Positions 9,161-19,100 of a DNA stretch of 64,000 bases are shown piece after piece. The stretch is from contig JABLUY010000204.1 of the NCBI GenBank assembly GCA_013306675.1, positions 1-64,000 of the forward strand. The letters run 5' to 3'. The position numbers and the translations under genes are program-made. This stretch comes from Thraustochytrium sp. TN22. Its lineage: Eukaryota > Sar > Bigyra > Thraustochytrida > Thraustochytriidae. Each line of letters begins with the position of its first letter. The first letter of the stretch is position 1. The notes below the pieces were generated by a model. It was not told the DNA's origin, did not search any database, and saw only the letters and a program-made list of their open reading frames with translations.

Positions 9161-10597
9161 TGTGCTGGAGAACATAGCAACATGCGCTCCATTGCCCACC
9201 CTGCATTCACTCAGAGACGCTGCAAAACTGCGCGCTTGCATCGGCGACTGCCCAGACCGTGACGGTGTGGCCTCTGTGGCCGAACATGCCGATCGCCAAC
9301 ACAATCCAAAGCGGGTCCGCCTCGGCAACAGCTTCAATTGTCCACCCGGAACGAACTTCGTGACTGTGGGCAGGGCAGTGCTGTGCAGTGCAAGTGGGCC
9401 GGGCCGCGCCACAGCGCGCCGCTGCGCGGGCCAGTCACGGCAGTACTAGCCGGTGGCCCGCTGCTCTGGCAGTGCCATGGGAAGAGTCCTTCAAGAATTT
9501 TTTTGTCATTCAAGAATTTTTCACCACTTGCCACGCAGCACGGCGGACCCGGAGTGGGTCCGGAGAATCACTCATCCATCAACAACATGACTTTACCGCA
9601 AATCGGTCTGCTATGAGCCAGGCTCCTTTCTGCCAGCCTGCGCCTGCGTTGCAGGCCCTCGACTCGACCCGAGTTAGCAGCCAGACAGGCCTGAATTAGC
9701 GCAACGTGGGACTCAGATTGCTCGAATTGGGACAGGAATCGGACGAGGTTCGGGCGAGGACCCAGGGCGGGCGAGGACCAAGGGCGGGCGGGCGGGCGGG
9801 CACGCACGCAAGCAAGCAAGCGCTAGCTCAAGCAAGCAAGCCAGCCAGCTAGCTAGCTAGGCGTTGCGGTGCGAGCATGTCGCGTCGCGTCGCGTCACGT
9901 CACGCCAAGCTGTGTCCGGCGTTGCCAGTTGCGCCGGCGTTCTACAGGCAGGGGTGGGCAAAGAGGTGGCCACGTGCGTGGCGTGGGACGATTTGTCCGC
10001 CGATCAATGTGGCGCTCCGCGCGGCGGTGGAGCCTGTTGCGCTGTTGCTCTGGCCGAGGGTCATATTTCGGGTCGCTCGCTGTGACTCGCCTTGGCCTCG
10101 GCCGTTCACTCAGCCGCATTGCCCTCGCCAGCTCGATTTGGCGCCATCCAGGCCTCGCTCGCGCCAGCAGGGCGGGTGGGTGGGTTGGCCCATGCGCGGT
10201 CCTGGCCGTGCGTGCTGCGTGGCTGGCTGGGATGCCCTCGAACGCCCAGTCGACGACTGGGAGGAGTCGGGCTGCGGATTCATCCCAAGGCGGGCCGGGC
10301 CGGCTCAGCCCGGCTGGTTCGCTTGTGGCCCGCGCCCCACATCGGCGTGTGCAAAGCAGTGGGTGACGCCGGGGCGTGACGCCACATACCGTCGCCACCG
10401 CCTCCTCAACGCTGCCAGTGTGGCCCTGCAGTGCCCGCGAAGTTCGGGTCTCGCGGCCGGGCCGTTTGCTGCTGTCGCGCCCGCAACCGTGCCGTTTGTG
10501 CTGCCGCGCCCACAATGCCGCGCAAGCGTAGGTCGACCGGATCGGCCCGACCGACCCCTTCCTCCCACGAGAGTGTTCAACTTCGTCTGCCAGTGCG

Positions 10598-10691
10598 CTC
10601 ACGCTTGCCTGCTCAACCTGCCTGCGAGGCGCGCCTGGCAGTCTCTCACGCTTGCCTGCTCAACCTGCCTGCGAGGCGCGCCTGGCAGTCT
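10598..10691. repeat. 47-bp tandem duplication
   Basis: Two copies of a unit beginning CTCACGCTTGCCTGC and ending GCGCCTGGCAGTCT, first bases at 10598 and 10645, nearly identical. It ends about 47 bp before the ATG of the FAAL gene, so it lies in that gene's 5' UTR or core promoter. Confidence 0.9.
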
Positions 10692-10737
10692 CGCAGTACC
10701 TTAGCTTTACACGCCAGTCTTCCTCGTCTCGAACACC

Positions 10738-13700
10738 ATGGACCTTTGCGGGAATGCCGTGCGTCTAGCGCGCGCCGACCCGGGGCGCTGCGCCTTCATC
10801 TGGCTCGACGACAAGGGCAACGAGTCGTGCGTACTGACGCGCGACTGCCTTGTGCGGCGCGCTCAGGGCATCGCCGCTACGATGGCGTCGCAGTGGAACG
10901 TGCAGCGTGGGGACCTTGTTCTCCTCGTCTTCTTCCCCGGCATGGACTTCATCGAGGCCATGCTGGCCTGCCTCATGGGCGGCTTCGTCGCCGTTCCCGT
11001 TTACCCGCCGGACCCTAGCAACCCCAAGCCGGGGCTTGCCAAGCTCGCCAAGGTCATCGAAGCTTCCGGGCTCACCACGGTGCTCTCGCACACCAGCTTC
11101 TTGCGGGTACGAAGGCTCGCAATCGGGTCGAGCAGGTTTCCGAGCGGGCTCAAGTGGCACGACGTGCGCAAGGCGCGCAGCGCGTCGGCCGTGCGCGCGC
11201 CCGCGGCGGTGGCGGCCAGCGACCTGGCGCTCGTCCAGTTCTCCAGCGGCAGCACGGGCGACCCCAAGGGCGTCTGCGTCACGCACGGCAACCTCAACGC
11301 CAATCTGGAGAGCATTTGCACGAGCATGCAGGTCAGCGAGGCCACCATGGGCGTCAGCTGGGTACCCTTTTACCACGACATGGGCCTCGTTGGCTGCACG
11401 CTGAGCGCCATCGCGGCCGGCGCCACGCTCGTGCAGTTCTCGCCCGCCGCCTTTCTGCGCAACCCAGCGCTCTGGCTCACGGCCATCTCCACCTACCATG
11501 CCACCATGACGTGCGGCCCCAGCTTCGCCTTCGAGCTCGTTGTACGCAAGATCTCACCGGCCAAGCGAGCGATGCTCGACCTCAGTAGCTGCACGCGCTA
11601 CTCGCCAGGCGCCGAGCCCGTGCGCATCGAGACCTTGCGCCGCTTCGTCACCGCCTTCTTCGCGCAGGGCGTGCGCATGCGCTACATGGACCCGACCTAC
11701 GGCCTCGCCGAGAGCGTCATGCTCCTGTCCACGCACCAGCCGCCCAACGAGCCCAGCGTCGTGCACCTGCGCGCCGGCTTCGATCTCGCACCTGGCAGCC
11801 GCATTGAACAAGTTTCGGCGGAGGATGCGCAGCGCGAGGGCGGCCTGACACTCGTGAGCAACGGCGAGCCAGGACCCGGCACCACGCTGCTCATCGTGCA
11901 CCCGGACACGCTCACGCCCGTCGCGGACGGCTGCGTCGGCGAAATCTGGGCCACCGGCCCATCCAAGGTCTGCGCCTACCTGGGCCGGCCCGAGCTCTCC
12001 AAGGAACAGCTCAATGCGGAGCTCGCCGTGCCGGACGGCTGCACGTACCTGCGCACGGGCGACATGGGCTTCTTGCACGGGGGCCGCGTCTTTGTGTGCG
12101 GCCGGCTCAAGGACATGCTCATCGTGCGCGGCCGTAACATATTCCCGCAGGACATTGAGCTCACAGTAGACGCCACGAGTGTCGCCCTGCGGCCCGGCTG
12201 CTGCGCCGCCTTTGCGATGAGCGGCTCCGACGAGGACATTGGCATCGTCGTCGAGGTGCGCGAAGCCAAGCCGCTACTGCAGCGCCCACAGTCGGAGGCC
12301 GCGGCGCTCACGCGCGCCATCCGCGCGCGCGTTGCCACGGAGCACGGCCTGCTCGTGCGCTGCGTCGTGCTCGTCAAGCCGCGAACCATCCCCAAGACAA
12401 CCAGCGGCAAGATCCAACGCCGCGCTGCGCGCGACGCGCTCGAAGCTGGCCGTCTTGACGTCGTCTTCGAGGACTCGCTCAGCCTCGACGAGGACGAGGA
12501 CCCGTACGCGAACGCAAAGCAAACGTCGTCCGCCACCGCTGCCGTCAAGCCCATCGGACCCGCGTCAGGCCGTCGCTTTGATGTCGACGCAGATGACGTC
12601 GAGCAGGCCGAGGCACAGGCGGCCGCTGCCGCCGCGCAGGGCCAGCCCGTGGACCGCCTGCAGTCGCTGCTGGCGTGTGCACGGCGCGTGACACGCGTGC
12701 CGACACTGCGGCCCAGCGACGACCTCTTCGAGGCCGGGCTCAGCTCGCTCGCCATGATGGAGCTGACCGCGCACGTCGAGCTCCTCGTCGGCATCCCGGA
12801 CGCCGTGCTGGAGCCGGACGTCGTCGCCACGCACCGCACGGTGCTGCAGCTGGCAGAGGCCATTGAGACCAAGCGCGGCGCGCGCGTCCCGCTGGAGCGC
12901 GTGAAAACCTCGCACAGCATCGCCTTGGGCCGATACTTCGCGGCCGCCCTGCAGTTTCTCGGCGTCTGCCTCATCTTCTTGCTCATGGCCACCGCCGTAC
13001 TCCCGGCCTACCACTACGGCTTCTGGGTGCGCTTCGAGGCCGGCTTGGCGGAGCCCTGGGCCCACTACCGGGTCACCGACACGGTCGTCATGCTCGGCCT
13101 CGTGGTCCCCTTTGTCGTGCCCATCTGGGCCGCCGCTTTTACCGTGCTCGTGGTGCTCGCCAAGTGGACCGTGCTGGGCCGTCTCAAGCGCCGCGAGGTC
13201 GACATTAACGCACCCCTGTACCTGCGCTGGTGGTTCGTCGACCGCCTGCTGCACATGTGGGAGGTCGCCGTCGGCCGATGGCTCGTGGACACCCCGGCCA
13301 TCAACCTGGTCTACATGGCACTGGGCGCCCGCATCGCGTTCACCGCCAACATCAAGACGCTGCTGCGGGACCTCGACCTCGTGCACATCGACACTGGCGC
13401 CTCGGTCAGCGGGTCGCTCGCCTGCCACGTGTTTGACGCGCGCACGCGAGTGCTGCGCTTCCGCCGCGTGCACGTTGCGGCGCACGCGCGCCTGGGCGCG
13501 GGCTCCCTCGCCATGGCTGGCAGCTTCGTGGGCCGCGGCGCCCAGCTCGGTGCACTCCAGGTCCTCGCGGAGGGCGACCAAATCACGGACGCCCTTCGCG
13601 ACGAGACCGACCCTGCCATGCGCCCCAGCATGTGGCGCTCGCTTTGGGAGCTCCTCGCCAAGTTCGTCCTCATCGGCCTCATGATGCAGCTCTACGCCAG

Positions 13701-15018
13701 CGCCTCGGTCGTCAACCTCATGCTCTGGGACACCTGGGGCTACACGAGCGACTTTCGCTACGTGGACCTCGCCTACTGGGCCTCCTCATACCTGGTCACC
13801 TCCTGCGTGATGTCCTTCGTCGCCGTGGCCGCCAAGTGGATCCTGGTCGGCCGCCTCCGGCCGGGCCCGGCCGCGCCCGAGACGCCGCTCCTCGTGTGGG
13901 CCGCGGACCTCCTCTACGTGGTCGCATGGACCAACTGGATCCAGTTCTTTGGCGAGACGCGCAGCGTCGTCATGTACATGCGCGCCCTGGGTGCCTCCAT
14001 CGGCCGCGGCTCCTTCTTCTCTAGCGTGCGCTGGTGCCTGCCGTCCAACGCCGACATGATTCATATCGGCGCGCGGTCCATGACAAGCGCCATCTTCCTG
14101 GAGACTGTGGTCGGCGGCCACCGTGATCGCATGGTCCTGGGCGATCGCTGCGAGGTCAGCGTGCTCTCCGTCGTGCAGGGCGGCGCCACGCTCGCCTCGG
14201 ACTCCAGCCTCGGCAGCCTCAGCGCGCTCGAGCGCGGTGAAGTCCTGCCCTCGGGCCACCGCAAGTTCCGCGGCGCCACCTTTCCCGTCGCGGAGAAGGC
14301 CGCCGCGCGCCACGGCGGCGGCTCGGACCTTGTGGCCTGGGGCTCCCTCGAGGAGCTCGCCGCGATCCTGATGCGCTTCCTCGTGCTCGCTCTCATCGTC
14401 ACGGCGCTCGTGCCCGCCTTTGAGTTCGCGAACTTCGTCCTTTTCGACGCTGGTATCGAGCGCAACCTCGCCATCCTCCTGCTCGCCGCCAGCTTCTGGC
14501 TCGCGCTGCTCGGCCTCGCGCTCGCGCAGCGCCTGCTGGCCTTGGCCACGCTCGGGACCAGCCGCGACCTGCATGCGCTCCCGTGCCGCTTTAGCGTCTA
14601 CTGCACATACCAGGAGTTCACCTACTGGTTCGAGAACATTTTGCTGCCCGTGCTGCACGGAACCCCCATGTACAACGCCTTTGCCCGCTTCATGGGCGCC
14701 AGCATCGGTCAGGATGTGATTGTCTTCAGCGGTGGCGTCCGCGAGCACCAGCTCCTCACCCTCGAGGACGGCGTCATCATCGACAACGCCTCCTACGTAA
14801 CCGGCCACCACTATGATCGCGGCGTCTTCGCCCTCGGCGCCACGCACATTGGCGAGCACGCGCTCCTGCAACCAGGCTCCGTCTGCCTCTCGCGGGCTGT
14901 CGTTCCCGCGCGTGCCGTTCTGCACCCTCGTTCCATTGCCCAGCGCGTTCTCCACGAGGATCTCTCGCTCGAGGTCGCCGGTGTCGAGAGCCCGCAGCCT
15001 GCGGTTGCCGTCGCCTAA
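10738..15018 (+). CDS. Fatty-acyl-AMP ligase - carrier protein - Pls-like membrane synthetase
   Basis: One uninterrupted 1426-residue frame. Residues 1-600 are an ANL-family adenylate-forming domain: FSSGSTGDPKG at 168-178, D-P-T-Y-G-L-A-E, Y-L-R-T-G-D, then G-R-N-I-F-P-Q-D-I-E and K-T-T-S-G-K-I-Q-R. The last two are typical of fatty-acyl-AMP ligases (FAAL). Residues about 640-715 are a carrier domain with D-L-F-E-A-G-L-S-S-L; Ser670 is the likely phosphopantetheine site. From about 730 there are six membrane helices (734-760, 783-812, 968-995, 1010-1035, 1207-1232, 1243-1268). They separate three soluble segments that contain hexapeptide-like turns (G-A-x-I-G). This is the plan of epsilon-poly-lysine synthase (Pls) and the 'NRPS terminal domain'. 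Inferred role: activate a fatty acid, load it on the carrier, and transfer it at a membrane. The product is unknown. Confidence 0.88.
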   Translation: MDLCGNAVRLARADPGRCAFIWLDDKGNESCVLTRDCLVRRAQGIAATMASQWNVQRGDLVLLVFFPGMDFIEAMLACLMGGFVAVPVYPPDPSNPKPGLAKLAKVIEASGLTTVLSHTSFLRVRRLAIGSSRFPSGLKWHDVRKARSASAVRAPAAVAASDLALVQFSSGSTGDPKGVCVTHGNLNANLESICTSMQVSEATMGVSWVPFYHDMGLVGCTLSAIAAGATLVQFSPAAFLRNPALWLTAISTYHATMTCGPSFAFELVVRKISPAKRAMLDLSSCTRYSPGAEPVRIETLRRFVTAFFAQGVRMRYMDPTYGLAESVMLLSTHQPPNEPSVVHLRAGFDLAPGSRIEQVSAEDAQREGGLTLVSNGEPGPGTTLLIVHPDTLTPVADGCVGEIWATGPSKVCAYLGRPELSKEQLNAELAVPDGCTYLRTGDMGFLHGGRVFVCGRLKDMLIVRGRNIFPQDIELTVDATSVALRPGCCAAFAMSGSDEDIGIVVEVREAKPLLQRPQSEAAALTRAIRARVATEHGLLVRCVVLVKPRTIPKTTSGKIQRRAARDALEAGRLDVVFEDSLSLDEDEDPYANAKQTSSATAAVKPIGPASGRRFDVDADDVEQAEAQAAAAAAQGQPVDRLQSLLACARRVTRVPTLRPSDDLFEAGLSSLAMMELTAHVELLVGIPDAVLEPDVVATHRTVLQLAEAIETKRGARVPLERVKTSHSIALGRYFAAALQFLGVCLIFLLMATAVLPAYHYGFWVRFEAGLAEPWAHYRVTDTVVMLGLVVPFVVPIWAAAFTVLVVLAKWTVLGRLKRREVDINAPLYLRWWFVDRLLHMWEVAVGRWLVDTPAINLVYMALGARIAFTANIKTLLRDLDLVHIDTGASVSGSLACHVFDARTRVLRFRRVHVAAHARLGAGSLAMAGSFVGRGAQLGALQVLAEGDQITDALRDETDPAMRPSMWRSLWELLAKFVLIGLMMQLYASASVVNLMLWDTWGYTSDFRYVDLAYWASSYLVTSCVMSFVAVAAKWILVGRLRPGPAAPETPLLVWAADLLYVVAWTNWIQFFGETRSVVMYMRALGASIGRGSFFSSVRWCLPSNADMIHIGARSMTSAIFLETVVGGHRDRMVLGDRCEVSVLSVVQGGATLASDSSLGSLSALERGEVLPSGHRKFRGATFPVAEKAAARHGGGSDLVAWGSLEELAAILMRFLVLALIVTALVPAFEFANFVLFDAGIERNLAILLLAASFWLALLGLALAQRLLALATLGTSRDLHALPCRFSVYCTYQEFTYWFENILLPVLHGTPMYNAFARFMGASIGQDVIVFSGGVREHQLLTLEDGVIIDNASYVTGHHYDRGVFALGATHIGEHALLQPGSVCLSRAVVPARAVLHPRSIAQRVLHEDLSLEVAGVESPQPAVAVA

Positions 15019-15211
15019 CCTCGCCCTCGGCGCCACGCACATTGGCGAGCACGCGAGTCTCACGGGCTGTTGTTCCCGCACGTGCCGTTCTGCACCCTCG
15101 TTCCATTGTCCAGCACGTTCTCCACGAGGATTTCTCTTAGTCACTAGGCTAGGCTACTCTCTCGAGGTCGCCGGTGTCAAGAGCCCGCAGCCCGCGATCG
15201 CCGTCGCATAA
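15019..15211 (+). pseudogene. Decayed tandem copy of the 3' end of the FAAL gene
   Basis: Starting at the base after the FAAL stop, the sequence repeats the last ~190 bp of the coding region (14827-15018). It goes from CCTCGGCGCCACGCACATTG to a second copy of the CCGCAGCC...GCCGTCGC end, again closed by TAA. The copy has point changes, loses about 20 bp after GAGCACGCG, and gains a 24-bp CTAGGCTAGG-containing insert near 15140-15165. It lacks a start and cannot encode a domain. Confidence 0.9.
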
Positions 15212-16169
15212 TTTTCTGATGATAACCAGTCCTAGTAACATACCCCAGCAATGCATAAATGAAACCAACCGCAAAGGGCCTTGGCCCGCCAACAGCTCAG
15301 CCCGAGCACCTCCTCACCGTCAGACTTCGCCACTAGCAGGCAGCCAGGTAGCTAGCTCTTGGAGAGGAAAGAGAGTCCTTGCAGTGCTAGCCTGAGAGCG
15401 CCCGAGCTCTCATCAGCAGCTCCTTGCCCGCCGTACCTCGCACAGTGCCCGTACGTGCCCCAGGCCGCCAAGGGCGGCCCATTTTCGCCCGCCGCCCCGA
15501 CCCCCCCTTCTTCCCCACCCCGGCGCCCTCGAGCCGGCAGTTCGAGGCTTTCGGCGACCTCGATTCGCCACTTTACAGAAAGCGCTCGCTCGCTCCCTGG
15601 CCAGCCCAGATCGGGTCCGCCAGCGCAGCCTCGCCCAAGCAACCTTGGCCGGCCTCAGGCTCAGCTGCCTGAGCCTGCCTGGCAGCGCCTGCACAGTGAC
15701 CTTGATCTTGATCATCTTGATCATCTTGATCTTGGTTCGCTTTCGCTTTCGCGTGTCCGCGCGGCGCGCGCCCTCGCCGCGGCGTGCGCAACCCCGCCGA
15801 CCGTTATGGCAGGGAGCAGAGGAGGGGCTTTTTCCCACCCCGCTTCAAGCTGCCTCGGCGGGCGGGCTGGCGGCCGCCTGGCCGCCTGCGCGCGCAACTC
15901 CGCCTCCGCAGCGCCATGCACGCATTTCGGCGGCCGTGGTGGGCCCAGTCGAGCAATCTATCCATCTGCACATCCATCCGCCCATCCGCGCGGGCTCGCG
16001 CGGTGGCGGCAGCGGCGACGGCGGCGGCGGCGACGGCGGCGGCGGCGGCGGTCGCGATCCAAGCGGCGGTCGATCGCTCGCGGTCCTGGTCGCCGGTGCG
16101 ATCGCTCGCGCTCGTCCTCGTCGTCGGTGCGCGGTAGGCCTCTCGTCGCGATCGCGGTGGAAGGGCGTC
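15212..16169. other. Upstream region of the myosin gene
   Basis: GGTAGCTAGCTC lies at 15347-15358. A GATC(A/T)T word repeat fills 15700-15736. (GGC)-rich DNA at 16000-16050 precedes the ATG. The myosin frame stays open back to about 15645, but that part reads as low-complexity and is treated as 5' UTR. Confidence 0.55.
15700..15736. repeat. Short GATCTT/GATCAT tandem repeat
   Basis: CTTGATCTTGATCATCTTGA followed by a second ATCATCTTGATCTTGG, alternating GATCTT and GATCAT units. It lies about 430 bp upstream of the myosin ATG. Confidence 0.8.
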
Positions 16170-19100
16170 ATGACGGCGACGACGTTGCAGCCCGGCACGC
16201 TGGTGCTGGTGGCGGACCAGGAGCAGGGCTTCGTGCCCGCGACGGTCGTACAAAGCATCGGTGCGAACGGCGGCGAGGTGGAGCTTCTGCCCGAGGATGC
16301 CGGCGAGGCGAGCCGCGACAAGCGGCGGCGCTCGCTGCAGCTGCACCAGAAGCATGCGCAGGAGCAGGAGGACAAGCTGCAGCACGAGCACCATGCGTCC
16401 AAGCTGAGCCCCACAGGCCAACGGCGACGCGTACGTGTGGCGAGCGGCGCCAAGGTCGAGCTCATGGACCCGGGCGCGCAGGCGGGCGTGGCAGACATGG
16501 TCAAGCTGAACGAGCTGAACGAGGCCACCGTGCTGCACACGCTGCGCACGCGGTTCCGGCGCGACGAGATCTACACGAGTGTAGGCTCTATCCTGGTGGC
16601 CGTGAACCCATTCAAGCTCCTGCCGCTCTACACGCCAGAAGTCATGGATGCGTACCGGGCCGGCCGCACAGCGCCGCACGTCTTCCGCGTGGCGGGCGCC
16701 GCCTACCAGTCGCTCTTGAGCGACAAGTGCGACCAGAGCTGCATCATCTCGGGCGAGTCAGGCGCCGGCAAGACCGAGACCACCAAGCTGTTCTTGCAGT
16801 ACTTGACCGAGGTGAGCGCCCTTGCCACGGAGAGCGCGAACGAGAAGGCCGACAGTGGCAATGTGGCTGCCTTGCAGAGCTCCGGCCTGCAGGAGCGCAT
16901 CCTGCAAGCAAACCCGCTCATGGAGGCCTTTGGCAACGCCAAGACGGTGCGCAACGACAACTCGTCGCGCTTCGGCAAGTGGATCCAGATCCGCTTCGAC
17001 GCAAAGCGCGGCGCCATGGTCGGCGGCTGCATCACGAGCTACCTGCTGGAGAAGTCGCGCCTCGTGCACCAGAGCGCGGGCGAGCGCAACTACCACATTT
17101 TTTATCAGTTGTGCGGCGCCGCGGGCCGCGACGATGACCTGCAGCGGCGCACTCGTCTGGGCGCGCCGGAGGACTACCACTATCTGAACCAGAGCGGGAC
17201 GTACATGGCGCCCAGCATCAACGACGAGCGCGAGTGGGAGCGCGTGATGCGCGCCTTCGAGACGATCAAGGTGCGCGCCCGCGATGTGGATCAGTGCACC
17301 GACATCCTCGCCGGCGTCCTGCACCTGGGAAACCTCGAGTTTGACGAGCGCGACGCGGACGGCGACGGCCGCGCGGTGGTGCGCAACGGCGTGGTGCTGG
17401 ACGTGTGCGCGGAACTCTTTGGTGTGAAGCGCGCCAACCTGGAGCGCGTGCTGACGACGCGCAGCGTCGGCGTGCGATCTATTGTGTACAAGCCGTACAG
17501 CCGCCAGCAGGCGCTCGTGGCGCGCGACGCGTTGGCCAAGGCCATTTACGCGCAGCTCTTCACGTGGCTCATCGAGCGCATCAACGCATCGTTGGCCAAG
17601 GGCGCGCTGTCGTTCGGCGACGAGGAGCCGGCTGGCGCCGGCCGCGCCAGGTCGTCCTCGTCAGCTTCCACGTTGCCGTCGGGTCACCACGCCATTGGCG
17701 TGCTGGACATCTTCGGCTTCGAGTGCTTCGCGCACAACTCGTTCGAGCAGCTGTGCATCAATTTTTGCAATGAGAAGCTGCAGTTGCATTTCAACCAGCA
17801 CATCTTCAAGCAGGAGCAGGCCGAGTACGCGCGTGAGGGCGTGACGGGCTGCGTGGTGACCTTCGAGGACAACGCGCCGTGCGTGGATGCGCTGGAGGCG
17901 CGCGGGTCCGGCATCTTTGCCATGATCGACGAGGAGATCTCCGTGCCGCGCGGGTCTGACCAGGGCTTTCTGGCCAAGGTGCTGCAGCACGCCTCGGACT
18001 ACGTGTGCGCCGCGCCGCAAAAGGGCGAGGCGGGCCGCACCTCTTTCGCCGTGCGGCACTACGCCGGCACGGTGGTGTACGACGCCAGCGGGTTCTTGGA
18101 GAAGAGCAAAGACGCCTTGCACCGCGACCTGCAGGGCTGCATGTCCATCTCGGGCAAGCCGCTGCTGCAGACGGCATTTGAGAGCCTGCGCGAGGCGGAG
18201 AGCGGCGGCGTGCAGTCGGTGTCGAGCATCGCGTCGCTGGGCGGAAACTCGCGGTCGAGTGCCACGACGCGGCGCAAGACGATTGGGTCCAAGTTCAAGG
18301 ACCAGCTCGGCGTGCTGGTGGCGTCCCTCAACGCGACGAACCCGCACTTCATTCGCTGCATCAAGCCAAACCCGGACAAGGCGGGCGATCTCTTCGACAG
18401 CCCGATGGTGCTCTCGCAGCTGCGGTGCGCCGGCCTGCTCGAGGTCTGTCGCATCCGCCGCCTCGGCTTCCCCGTGCGGCTGGGACACGCCGACTTTGCG
18501 CACCGCTACGGCGTGCTGCTCCCGGAGCGGCCCGCGTCGGCCGAGGCGCTGCTGCAGGCGCTCAAATCGGACGACCGCGTCTTTGGTGGCGCGGCCGGGG
18601 GCGAGTCCTGCGCTGCGGAGGACGTCTTTATCGGGCGGTCCAAGGCCTTCATGCGGCCCAATGTGCAGGCGCGCCTGGAGACGCTGCGCGAGCAGGCCGT
18701 GCTGCCGCGCGTCCTGCGCATGCAGGCCGCGGCGCGCGGGTACGTCCAGCGGCGCGCTTGGCGCGCGGTGCAGGCCACGCTGCAGGCCTTGGCTGCGGCA
18801 GACTCCGTGGAGGCGCTACAGGCGGCTTTGCTGGCGTCCACGGACCTGCCACACGGCGGCGAGCACGCGGCGGCCGTGGTGGACGCCAAGCGGCGGCTCG
18901 AGCGCCTCGTGGAGCAGGAGCGCGCCAGGATGCTGGTGCGCGCCGCCCTGGGCAGCATGGACGAGCAGGCGCTGCGCACGGCCATCAAGGTGGCGCTGGC
19001 CGCGGAACTGGCGGACGACGCCGTGGCGGAGGCGCAGCGCGCCCTGCAGCGCGTGCAGGAGGCGCGCGAGGTGCACGAGCAGCTCAACGAGGCCGTGGCG

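Larger units (their letters stand above)
9133..10737. other. Long intergenic region, no gene supported
   Basis: This contains AAGCAAGC / GCTAGCTAGC runs at 9805-9861, a GGCGGGCGGGCG tract near 9780-9800, and GCCAGTG words at 10414 and 10589. An open frame from 9877 to 10704 has no recognisable domain, is rich in Arg/Pro/Trp/Cys, and runs through a tandem duplication, so it is not called. Confidence 0.5.

Noticed and set aside
7582-9177. Overlapping, repeated open frames on both strands
   Set aside because: They are readings of the 5S rRNA array and its spacers; the RNA structure and terminators explain the conservation.
9133-9190. U6-like AGCACATATA on the minus strand
   Set aside because: No ACAGAGA box or remaining U6 core nearby; the match is short and better explained as the TATA-like region of 5S copy 5.
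9877-10704. 275-codon open frame
   Set aside because: Arg/Pro/Trp/Cys-rich, no domain, and it crosses a 47-bp tandem duplication; probably non-coding GC-rich DNA.
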